Source: Yponomeuta sedellus (Eukaryota > Arthropoda > Insecta > Lepidoptera > Yponomeutidae). From it: 64,000 bases of DNA. Numbering within the stretch: the stretch's first letter is position 1; every line of letters starts with the position of its first letter. The notes under the pieces are model-generated. The model had not been told where the DNA came from. It worked only from the letters and a program-made list of their open reading frames with translations, and did no database searches. The position numbers and the translations under genes were made by a program. The stretch covers positions 17,081,486-17,145,485 of the forward strand of contig OW203722.1 of NCBI GenBank assembly GCA_934045075.1, read 5' to 3'. Shown here piece by piece: positions 1-8,035 of the stretch.

Positions 1-461
1 AGACATGCATATTATTATATTTACGCTTCACGAGGCTACCAATAACACTGTTTGACTACTCATTCCAAAGGTCACTGACCGAAAGTCAAAGACAGTAGGT
101 ATCTAATACTTCAGATTTTTAGCATTAAAATAAGCCACAATAGATCGCTGACCTCAAACCATTCTGATCAACCGCATTATTTTCTTAACAATTTTCCATT
201 TCATTGCCCCGATCCGAGTGAACACTATGGCACGAGTCAATAGCGTCGGTCATCTGAAACGACGATGATTTGTGGTAAGTCAGACTGTTTTTAGAGGAGA
301 CCGCGTAAAGAGAGCAAGTTGCTATGCCAATTCTGCCTAATATAACTGGAGTTATTTGCCATGAACCATATTCACTTTTTTGTACGTATTCTTTGTAATT
401 TTTTGTCATTGTGCATGCAAATTATTGAATGCGAAATTTATTTAAAATTATACCTAGTGAA
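1..461. other. Unique AT-rich DNA, no feature seen
   Basis: No coding potential, RNA gene or repeat was recognised here. The one open frame on the minus strand (185-409) has no recognisable motif. Confidence 0.5.
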
Positions 462-612
462 TGGCTCGTAGCTCCGGCTGCCTAAGTGATCTTAAAACGA
501 CCACGAAGGTTAAGCAGCATAGGGCGCGTTCAGTGCATGGATGGGTGACCATCTATGACTAACTCTGGTCGCATTTTTTCGAGTGGTTTCGTGATTCGCA
601 AGACAAGGTCTG
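462..612 (+). mobile_element. 5S rRNA-derived SINE, partial copy
   Basis: The stretch resembles the internal control region of 5S rRNA: 'gaaggttaagcagca', then 'gggcgcgtt', then 'ggatgggtgacc' in the right order and spacing. After the 5S-like head it continues with 'tttttcgagtggtttcgtg', matching the post-5S body of the copies at 3271-3620 and 62807-63105 read on their minus strands. It stops before the RTE-like tail, so it is truncated at the 3' side. A degenerate 5S pseudogene is the alternative, but the shared non-5S body favours a SINE. Confidence 0.7.
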
Positions 613-880
613 TGTGTTTTTGGCGCTACGCGGTAGTGGTAACTAGTGCAACGAATAGAAAAATTTATATAACGCCTCTTTTGAAAAAGTAAACGTCAGA
701 AATCTTCATACATGTTGTAGCTATATTTAGAACCTACTGACAAAAACCTAGATTCTAAAATCTAGTACTTTAAAGCAGTTTCACCACTAGTGACAGTGGA
801 AGTTAGTTAGTTAGACCTGAGATTTCCGCACTTAGCCTCATAGTTGGGCCGTTGTACGTAGCAAGCGCTGAGGTACGCTA

Positions 881-1065
881 ACACCTCAGACACTAGGGTT
901 TCCTTACGATGTTTTCCTTCACAATCAGCGAGTGGTATTGCTACTATAATTTCACAAATGTACTTAACTTAGAAAACAAAGTCATTGGTACATGCCGGGG
1001 TTTGAACCCACGACTTCAAGATTGAGAAGCCGGCGTTCTACACCGTTCCGCTAGCGCCGCGTCAG
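881..1065 (-). mobile_element. tRNA-like SINE (family C) copy 1
   Basis: The right end read on the minus strand has a tRNA-like box B ('gggtttgaacc' type) at about 1000-1010. The left part contains 'gatgttttccttcac', found again near 5660 and, in reverse, near 41580. The segment 'cttagaaaacaaagtc...acatgccggg' matches 7350-7390, so this is a dispersed element and not a tRNA gene. The start is approximate. Confidence 0.6.
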
Positions 1066-1380
1066 TGACAGTGGAAAACGATTATAGTAGAAAACGATTA
1101 AATCCAATATTGTCAGAGGTTTTAGACTGCCGGTTCCAACAAAAGTTGTCACAGTTGTTAAGAGTTGTGACGTTCACTTTTTGAAAATAATCTATAATAA
1201 AACAAGTTATTATATTTACTCCACTCGTGGAGATACCTAGTTAGCGCTACGCGCCTTATGTGTCACATATTGGCATGGCAATAGTAGTTTCATTGACACT
1301 ATTGGTGGTCTACTAACTAATCGCATTCCAGTGGTATACCTAATACCTAATCTACTAAGTAGTAGCCTAGTAGTCTAACG

Positions 1381-1507
1381 CCCAGTTTCTCGTTTACTGT
1401 TAATCTACAGTTAACAGCTGTGAAATATGTATTTTTTTGTATGCAATTTAGCCAACTGACAGCTGTTAACAATAGATTAACGGCTTGTTATTGTACCAGA
1501 AACCGGG
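1381..1507. mobile_element. Small inverted-repeat element (MITE-like)
   Basis: The left arm (1381-1421) and right arm (1457-1507) are imperfect inverted complements. The best block is 'gttaacagctgt' facing 'acagctgttaac', with 'cagtttct' facing 'agaaaccg' at the outer ends. No coding sequence lies between the arms. A confident target-site duplication is not visible. Confidence 0.55.
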
Positions 1508-2107
1508 GTTACGAAGTACAGAAAAAATATTGCTATTGTCGTGCTAATACTATTCTATTGAATAACTAAGTGTTTATTACACTCTGAGTTTAGTGCAAGT
1601 AACAAGTTTGTACCCAGTAGCGCTCTTGCGGGGGAGGGGGAGTGAAGCGTGCGTGCGCGCAGGCCGCTTTGCACCGGATCTACGCGGTTGCCCGCTTTGT
1701 TCCTAACCCCTAATTACCGTGGCAGCTTCCAGCGATTTACGCCTAAGACGTCGGTGGTCTTCGATGGATTCCCGATGGTGATTTACGATACGACAGAGGA
1801 ATGTGTTGCATTAACTTCTTACTCTCGTTATTTTCCTGCTGTCTTTTAATTAGATTATATTTAGAGGTATTGACCCGTGCAGGATGAATTTTCCTGCAAA
1901 AATACAAACAGGGTGCATCCGTCACTCATATAAATCCGTTATATGCATACGATGTACAAAATTGTGCTTGAACCCAGTTTGGCAACTACATCACTAAAGT
2001 TCAATGAATAAAAAATTTGTATCAGTCCAAAGATGGGAAAAGTAAATAAGTGTGCAGAGTAAGTATATTTAATGGTAATTAAAAATTAAGCCTATAAAGT
2101 ACGGTGG
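1508..2107. other. Unique sequence with no supported feature
   Basis: It holds a short GC-rich patch (1625-1700) with a 66-codon open frame (1649-1849) that shows no recognisable domain. No repeat family was matched. Confidence 0.4.
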
Positions 2108-2164
2108 CCAACCTAACTTAAAAAAGAAACTAGATTACTTAGTTTCTTTTTTAAGTTAGGTTGG
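2108..2164. repeat. Perfect 25-bp inverted repeat (hairpin)
   Basis: Arm 2108-2132 and arm 2140-2164 are exact reverse complements separated by 7 bp. The arms begin 'ccaacctaactt' and contain a run of A facing a run of T. It could be a tiny MITE remnant or a snap-back sequence. No target duplication is evident. Confidence 0.85.
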
Positions 2165-3270
2165 AATTCTACATAGTCCAAATATCAAGAAACGTGTGAG
2201 TGGTTAATTTATTACTAGAAGAACCGCCGATAGAATTCCAATAACCTCACAGTTCAAAGCGAAATAGGAAGCCAAAGCACGCGACTTGACAGGTGCAACC
2301 TTTTTGTGACAAAAACGTTTTTCCACTAAAATTCTTTATAAAAAAGTAACTGGCGTTAGATAGTTGCAGACCGTGATAGATAAAGAAACAGAAAAAACCC
2401 TTTCCTAATTTGAATTTCTAAACAAACTAACTTCAAAGAAACAATTGACCATCACAATGATAACACAAGTGAACTTTCATTTTGAATTTCGAACACTATT
2501 TTAATTAATGAAGTGTGGTCAATGAGGCAGCGCGTTGGTTACGAGACCAACTTTATGTTGACTTCCGAATACTAACATTTTGTTTGGGGGATATATAACC
2601 AGAAGTATCATCTACCAGGCATCAATGATCCAACGGGTGGTAAACCATAGAAAATGAGGTGGAGAGAGGGCCAGCAGTAGCTAATGGGCAGCTATCCCAT
2701 ATCGAATGGGACAATCAAAGCTAGTGAGCTACTAGCTACAAAACCAATTGTGACGCCGCGTAACGAATTGTGACTGTAGATTTCGTTCTAAGGAAATACT
2801 GCAGGTCTCAGTAACCTACCAAACTACAGTTTTAAAGGGCTCAAATAAAGTGCAATAGAAATTGAGGGATTTCAGACAGCTATAGATCAGGCGGAATGCA
2901 CCACGCGCTTGATTGGACAGTACTGATTCATTTAAGAAAAGTATGACCTGAAATTAACAGTACATTTGTCAAGCATTAAACACATAATTAATGCTGACGG
3001 AACAAAAGAAAATTGTTAGGGTCGTGCCTCTATAGCCTTCCGGGATATCTTCCAAAATGGTTAAGACTGATGATAGCTGACCCCTGTGTTATGCTCGTGA
3101 ACGAGTGCTATTCGTCTGTCTGTCCGCAGCACTTATGTTTTCCCTACCTTTGTAAAACAATTAATTAATGCTTTGGCATTTAAAGTCATTGATGGCAATT
3201 ATACAATCTTATCATACGTATAGGTGGTATTACTGATGTATTAGGTTTAAGAAGTTCGATATCAACCCTT
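2165..3270. other. Unique sequence with no supported feature
   Basis: About 1.1 kb of AT-rich DNA with stops in all frames and no repeat matched to another part of the window. Confidence 0.4.
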
Positions 3271-3620
3271 ATATGTCCCCACTGCTGGGGCACGGGTCTC
3301 TTCCTGCATCGCAGGAAGGTTAGGCCATACTCCACCACGGGGGCCAAGTCCGGGTTGGTGGAGGATTGTGAGACAGTGGCCGGGCCTCACTGTCAGAAGT
3401 TATCAAGCCGCCCATAAGGCCTCTGACATGGCTTAACGACTGCCATTATATGACAGCCGGCACCAACGGCTTAACGTGCCTTGCGAAGCACGGAAGCGCT
3501 CGGAAAAATGCCACTAGCGGTAGTCACGGGACGCTCACCCATCCCGTACCTGGCCGCGCCTGTTGTTGCTTAACCAAGTGATTGATTCCAATCACTCGGT
3601 TCGCCTAGGCCACGAGCGCT
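3271..3620 (-). mobile_element. 5S rRNA-derived SINE, near full length
   Basis: Read on the minus strand it starts near 3620 with a 5S-like head: 'cacttggttaagcaac', 'ggcgcgg' and 'gggatgggtgagcg', the order of the 5S internal promoter elements (A box, intermediate element, C box). A unique body follows ('ggcacgttaagccgttgg', 'ggcccccgtggtggagtat'). It ends near 3271 with 'gtccccagcagtgggg', the motif of RTE-type LINE tails. This head-body-tail layout is that of 5S-headed SINEs using a LINE tail (known as SINE3 in fish). The 62807-63105 copy aligns along its body and tail. Confidence 0.8.
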
Positions 3621-3646
3621 TCATCAGGGAGTTCATCATGAACAAA

Positions 3647-3703
3647 TTATGGCCCCACCGAGGGGCTCGGGCCTCTTTCCTGAGGAAGGTATAAGCCACT
3701 AAG
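3647..3703 (-). mobile_element. 5S-SINE tail fragment
   Basis: The stretch 'ccccaccgaggggctcggg' followed by 'cctgaggaagg' matches the tail portion of the 62807-63105 copy, in the same orientation as the neighbouring copy. Only the 3' end is present, as expected for a 5'-truncated insertion. Confidence 0.6.
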
Positions 3704-3767
3704 GAGTTCTTCACGTTGAAATAAAAAATATATTGAATTGAATGGGCATTACCCCCTATTATAGCAC

Positions 3768-3834
3768 AACGCTCTTTAGAGGAGGGGTTATGTCCAGCAG
3801 TGGACTAGTATAGCCTGACGACGACGACGACGAA
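3768..3834 (+). mobile_element. RTE-type LINE 3' tail
   Basis: It contains 'gaggggttatgtccagcag' followed by 'tggactagtatagcctgacg' and a short (ACG)n run. This is the characteristic 3' end of lepidopteran RTE-type LINEs and their SINE partners. No coding part remains. Confidence 0.65.
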
Positions 3835-4501
3835 TTGAATTGCATTGAACAGAGAGTTCATGTTTTGAATTTGTATGTCAAGAAAGAACAAGCATTATCA
3901 GTTTTCACGATTGAAACCTATATAGCCTACTTATGTAGATACAATAATGTATCCGAAACAAGCAAACAGTTGTGATTTAGTTTTATTAAAGGACGAAATT
4001 CTTATTTTCGCTGCAGGTACTATAGGTAAATCATGCACAGTAAAGAAACATTGACGCCAATTATGTGTCGGCCATCAAAAGACTAGCTAATGATCAAAAC
4101 ATTCTTTGATGGTAATATGGAACCAAAGGCTTCTGTTTAATAACCTCTTTTCTATACGTATTTCGAAGACATCTCAATTAAAATGACTTAATATCTCAAG
4201 CAATCAAGGGGTGGAAAGATAATAGACTGAATTAATATACAATCATTCTGACAGAAGCATCGGTTAGTTTGAAGTATAAACTTACCGATAAAGTTGGTAG
4301 CGCAATTAATTTACCTACATTTGTTTAAGCTGTTTACTTAGACAATTAAAGTGGGTACTAGGCGTGGGCTCCTTTTCTGATAAAAAGACAATTATCAGAT
4401 GTTCGCCTATGGTGACTACCTTCGCAGAGGCGAGGAGAAATTCCTGGTGGAACATAAAGCACAGCTGTACAAGAGAAGGTGCTAGAGAAAGAGACAGAAT
4501 G
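3835..4501. other. Unique sequence with no supported feature
   Basis: No repeat, RNA or coding signal is recognised. Open frames that begin here simply run into the (ACAT)n array. Confidence 0.4.
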
Positions 4502-4747
4502 CATACATACATACATACATACATACATACATACATACATACATACATACATACATACATACATACATACATACATACATACATACATACATACATACAT
4601 ACATACATACATACATACATACATACATACATACATACATACATACATACATACATACATACATACATACATACATACATACATACATACATACATACAT
4701 ACATACATACATACATACATACATACATACATACATACATACATACA
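4502..4747. repeat. (ACAT)n microsatellite, about 61 units
   Basis: An uninterrupted tetranucleotide array. Because 4 is not a multiple of 3, every frame stays open and repeats a four-residue peptide, so the long open frames over it on both strands are artefacts. The absence of point mutations suggests a young or actively turning-over array. Confidence 0.97.
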
Positions 4748-4795
4748 CCCTTGTTCGCGGCTCATATATTGTGAGGACCTTGACAGAATTCATCA

Positions 4796-4990
4796 TTATG
4801 CGCACGTGTCATCTGCAAATAATACTATCTCTGACATATTTTGAACCATGAAAGGAAAATCATTTACATATACGAGGAAAAGGAACGGCCCCAAAATCGA
4901 TCCTGTGGCACTCCTATCCTGACCTCTGACCCTGAAGATTTAGTTCTATTTATATCAGCTCTTTGAATACTTCCTTCCACATAATGATGT
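4796..4990 (-). pseudogene. LINE reverse transcriptase fragment, broken
   Basis: Read on the minus strand, one frame gives ...SSGSEVRIGVPQ and the next, from about 4905 downwards, gives GSILGPFLFLVYVNDF and then IVLFADDT. These are the adjacent blocks of a non-LTR reverse transcriptase. FADDT at 4805-4819 carries the catalytic Asp pair. The two parts are in different frames because one base is missing between PQ and GS (about 4903), and a stop follows at 4796-4798. The fragment covers only the palm core, with no endonuclease or 3' region, and ends about 50 bp from the (ACAT)n array. The motif style suggests a CR1/L2/Jockey-type element, but the clade is not resolved. It cannot encode a working enzyme. 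Confidence 0.8.
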
Positions 4991-5102
4991 CATAAGTTTT
5001 AGAAACATTTCACCTTCTTCCAAGGATCCGTCCGCACTCAAGGTCATTGGTTCACGACTCGTGATGACTACTCTAGACTACGACGATTCTTATCTCCTCT
5101 CG

Positions 5103-5292
5103 TTTTAGGGTGTCGTACCCAATGGGTGCAAATCGAGACCCTATTACTTGACAATACTTCGCCGTCTGTTTAACCTTATCTTTAAGTATAATTGCGACGA
5201 TTTTTTAAGAATAAAAGTTCTATTCTATCACAGAGATCTATCTTTTGAACCGTAATAGGTAGACACTTGAAATTTTCACAGAATGTGTATAC
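5103..5292 (+). mobile_element. Dispersed 'agggt-ccgta' repeat, copy 1
   Basis: It contains 'gagaccctattacttgac' and 'gacacttgaaattttcacag', a combination I recognise from a very common lepidopteran repeat. A related copy, sharing the 'tagggt..cgta' start and a 'gtctgt' block, begins near 39389. No coding remains. Ends are approximate. Confidence 0.5.
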
Positions 5293-5515
5293 CTGAATAA
5301 GATCTTAACTGGCTAAGGAAGAAAATACCCAACAAGAAAAAGTGTGAGTAATGCCTAAGCCAAGAACTGACCTGAACAGAAGAACTTGGACAGATGTAAA
5401 AAACTATTTTTAAAATGTCATTAAAAAAATCCGAAAGGGTCCTAACAAAGGATCTAGAGCAGTGATTTGGTTGGAACAATGTTTTCTTGTTTTTTTACTA
5501 TTATTTGTTATTAAC

Positions 5516-5785
5516 CCTCCGACGCTGTAGTGCCTGGGACATGGTTCTATAGATGGTGTAGGCTTGCCCAGCACATATACCATCCTGACAGCTTAGTCGG
5601 CCTAGCCCACAGGAAAGACTAGTCAATACGTGCGGAGTCAACTATGCCGCGGGTTTCCTTACGATGTTTTCCTTCACTGTTAGCGTCGGAGTGGTCCCTT
5701 CACCCATCTAGTGTGAGTGAAGATACCACTGGACGCTGTATAAATCATCTCATTCAGTAGATGCAAAAAAGCCAATATTATTATT
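5516..5785 (+). mobile_element. Dispersed repeat (family M) copy 1
   Basis: The segment 'agatggtgtaggcttgcccagc...accatcctgacag' aligns with the reverse complement of 41575-41735. It then passes through 'gatgttttccttcac' to a tail, 'gtgagtgaagataccactgg...gctgtataaatcatctcat', that recurs in forward orientation at 41750-41805 and 50955-51032. This is probably a non-autonomous element. No open frame of note. Confidence 0.6.
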
Positions 5786-5972
5786 ATTAACCCTACAAAC
5801 CTAATAATCTTAAGAACCATGCAAACCCAACCTAACCTAAGCCCTTCAATGATAACAGGATCTTTGCGTAACGCAATGAATAGTACCTACGATGTGTTTT
5901 GTCTTTGCTATAATGGCACTGATAAGTGCTTTAACTCTGTGATGCTCTCTATTATTGAACATACATACTTAG

Positions 5973-6180
5973 CATGAGTCTAATTTCTCGTATAAAGTGC
6001 GGTCCTTTTTACAGGTACTCATTTTGTGCTTATACACACAATGGGAACTGGAGGCGCCACGTGGTGGTTCTAATGAGTCTAATATCTCGTATAAAGTGCG
6101 GTCCTTTTTACAGGTCCGCATTTTATCACATTTTGTGCTTATTTACACAATGGGGACTGGTGGCGCCACGTGGTGGTACA
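5973..6180. repeat. Local tandem duplication, 99-bp unit
   Basis: Two adjacent copies begin 'atgagtctaat' at 5974 and 6073. Each contains 'ataaagtgcggtccttttta' and ends 'ggcgccacgtggtgg'. They differ by a few substitutions and a small insertion in the second copy. Short open frames here are incidental. Confidence 0.9.
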
Positions 6181-6325
6181 CACCTGAACTATTTTTTGGT
6201 TTGTGTTAACTCAACTCGACAAAAATACCGAATATGAGGTCCTCCCCGAAAATTTGCTCATACTTCGCCAGTCGAACAATCAGAACGCGAGAATTCGATA
6301 GCTATATTTGAAGCTTCCTCAAAAT

Positions 6326-6398
6326 ATTGTGCGGACGTCCGCACAATGAGGTCCGACCGCACATTGAGGGTTTTTGACTAACTTAAGACCGCACAATG
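6326..6398. repeat. 22-bp perfect palindrome plus repeated CCGCACAATG
   Basis: 6326-6347 is an exact palindrome centred on 'ggacgtcc'. The decamer ccgcacaatg lies in its right arm and recurs nearby as 'ccgcacattg' (about 6357) and 'ccgcacaatg' (about 6387). It could be a decayed tandem motif or a binding-site cluster. Confidence 0.75.
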
Positions 6399-6411
6399 TT
6401 AAAGCCGCGAA

Positions 6412-6704
6412 GACATACATACAATACATACATACATACATACATACATACATACATACATACATACATACATACATACATACATACATACATACATACA
6501 TACATACATACATACATACATACATACATACATACATACATACATACATACATACATACATACATACATACATACATACATACATACATACATACATACA
6601 TACATACATACATACATACATACATACATACATACATACATACATACATACATACATACATACATACATACATACATACATACATACATACATACATACA
6701 TACA
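6412..6704. repeat. (ACAT)n microsatellite, about 72 units
   Basis: A near-perfect tetranucleotide array with one interruption at about 6421-6424. On the minus strand it directly follows the 3' end of the SINE at 6707-6910, so it probably grew from that element's tail. Open frames across it are artefacts. Confidence 0.97.
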
Positions 6705-6706
6705 TT

Positions 6707-6910
6707 TATTTCGAATTTATATTCCAAAAAAATATAACAATAACATTTACATTTACGAGCAGGCACATACATTGCTTCTGGCGCCACACTACAGCGCCAT
6801 CGCAAACATGTAAACATCCAAGACCTGTTTTTTTTTTGTCCCTAGCCGGGGTTCGAACCCGGGACCTCTGGCATGGTAGGCAGATACGCTACCGCTGCGT
6901 CATAGAGGTC
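6707..6910 (-). mobile_element. tRNA-headed SINE (family A) copy 1
   Basis: On the minus strand the head has box A 'tgacgcagcggta' and box B 'gggttcgaacccc' with tRNA-like spacing (6843-6908). The body includes 'ttggatgtttacatgtt' and 'gccagaagcaatgtatgtgc', also present at 18415-18702. The acceptor arms do not pair, so it is not a tRNA gene. The 3' end runs into the 6412-6704 array. Confidence 0.8.
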
Positions 6911-6944
6911 ATCAAACTGCAAAAAAACTGCTCTACCTAACGTG

Positions 6945-6997
6945 TAGTGGGAAAAATAATTATACCCAGCAGTGGGCCGAGGTGGTCTGATGATGAA
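6945..6997 (+). mobile_element. RTE-type LINE 3' tail fragment
   Basis: It holds 'acccagcagtgggccg' followed by 'ggtctgatgatg', the typical end of RTE-type LINEs and their dependents. Only the terminal 50 bp or so is recognisable. Confidence 0.6.
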
Positions 6998-7164
6998 AGT
7001 TACGAGTCAGCGGTAAGCGTTACACCGTTAGCGAATGGTATTACAACACAAATGTAAGACAAGATAAGAATATTCTTTGAACTAAAACTTTCGGGCGCGC
7101 CGCGCGCTTGCCCGTAGTGTGAGACGAGCAACCGACGACGCGAGCTCCGTCTCTGCTCACCATG

Positions 7165-7250
7165 ATTAAGCTCTGCGAGTCGGAGCGAAACCTGGTCGGA
7201 CTTTTCCGATATAACAACACCCGTAAGTAAATCCGGACTAAAAGTCTACA
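7165..7250 (+). mobile_element. Dispersed 'ggtcggacttttcc' repeat, copy 1
   Basis: 'gagcgaaacctggtcggact' then 'gtaagtaaatccgg' matches the series at 39755-39835 ('gaaacatggtcggactgttc', 'gtgagttaatccgg'). The flank 7080-7165 is GC-rich and may belong to the same element. Confidence 0.5.
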
Positions 7251-7254
7251 AGAA

Positions 7255-7345
7255 TATTCTTTATTGTACACCAGAGCACATATTATAAAACATGTAAAGA
7301 TACAAAGTACAATTGGCGGCTTTATTGCTAAAAGCAATATCTAAA
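7255..7345 (-). mobile_element. CR1/Jockey-type LINE 3' end
   Basis: The minus strand reads 'gcaataaagccgccaattgt' and ends 'gtacaataaagaatattct'. This matches the 3' UTR of the LINE at 28341-29425 (29320-29410). Only the 3' terminus is present, a 5'-truncated insertion. Confidence 0.75.
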
Positions 7346-7452
7346 AATGTACGTAACTTAGGAAACAACATCTCTGGCACATGCCAGGATTCGAACCCAC
7401 GACCACTGGATTGAAAGACCGGCGTTTTACCGTTCCACTACCGCACCGTACC
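7346..7452 (-). mobile_element. tRNA-like SINE (family C) copy 2
   Basis: 'cttaggaaacaac' and 'cacatgccaggattcgaacc' match 960-1010. The minus strand shows a box B-like 'gggttcgaatcc'. The right end runs through 'ccggcgtttta' and 'ccactaccgc', the decayed D-arm side. Confidence 0.6.
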
Positions 7453-7905
7453 GCTCGGCAAAGACTTGTTTTATAAAAAATGTTAAATATCGAAAATTAT
7501 ATCAACTGTTTCGTACATCTGCTAAATCAAATAACAAAATTGAGTATAAGCCTTTTTTGTATTGATGAGTACAACACTTCTGAAGCACTTCAAATCAGCC
7601 TACCTCACTGTTCACTGCTCACTGCTAGGTGTAGGTCTTTTCACCCATAATAACAAACCAAACCTTTCTAAAACCCCAGTATATTGTCCCGATAATCCCG
7701 AAAAAAAATATCGAGTTTTATTATTAAACTTGCCACTTTCAGAGGCAACTGTGGACTTTGTTTTGCCATTACATGGTTTTCCCCATACGAGTACCAGTAC
7801 GAGTAAAAGTTGTTCGTTTAGACAAAGAAGTACGCCTGATTTTCATATGTTTATGTGGGAAATGTTACAGCGTGTATTCTCTACTTAAAGTGTGAATACT
7901 AAAAC
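7453..7905. other. Unique sequence; one unsupported 108-codon open frame
   Basis: An open frame at 7562-7888 (+) has no recognisable domain, and no splice or promoter context can be judged. It is treated as chance. Confidence 0.35.
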
Positions 7906-7917
7906 GTTTTAGTGTCT

Positions 7918-8023
7918 AAAAACCTATTTAGAGGCTAAAAATTCCACCCATGCCGTTATTCGAACCCGCGACCTCTGGCTATCCGTGCCAACGCTCTTTC
8001 CAACTGAGCTAATGGGCGACTCA
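7918..8023 (-). mobile_element. tRNA-derived SINE (family B), with 12-bp target duplication
   Basis: The minus strand begins 'tgagtcgcccattagctcag' (box A), continues with 'ggcacggatagccagaggtc' and a box B 'gggttcgaat', and ends 'gcctctaaataggttttt'. It is flanked by an exact 12-bp direct repeat, 'gttttagtgtct', at 7906-7917 and 8024-8035, the sign of target-primed retrotransposition. This copy lacks the extra 3' tail seen at 51655-51710. The tRNA-like part is intact enough to fold but is repeated many times, so it is a SINE head. Confidence 0.88.
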
Positions 8024-8035
8024 GTTTTAGTGTCT

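Noticed and set aside
462..612. Functional 5S rRNA gene
   Set aside because: Only the internal promoter part resembles 5S, with many changes, and it continues into the repeat body shared with two other loci.
4315..4844. Long open frames encoding MYVC or HTYI repeat peptides
   Set aside because: They are translations of the (ACAT)n array, open in every frame of both strands; the same applies at 6319-6940 and 22818-23113.
7562..7888. 108-codon open frame as a host gene
   Set aside because: No recognisable domain, signal peptide or repeat structure; length is within chance for the number of frames examined.
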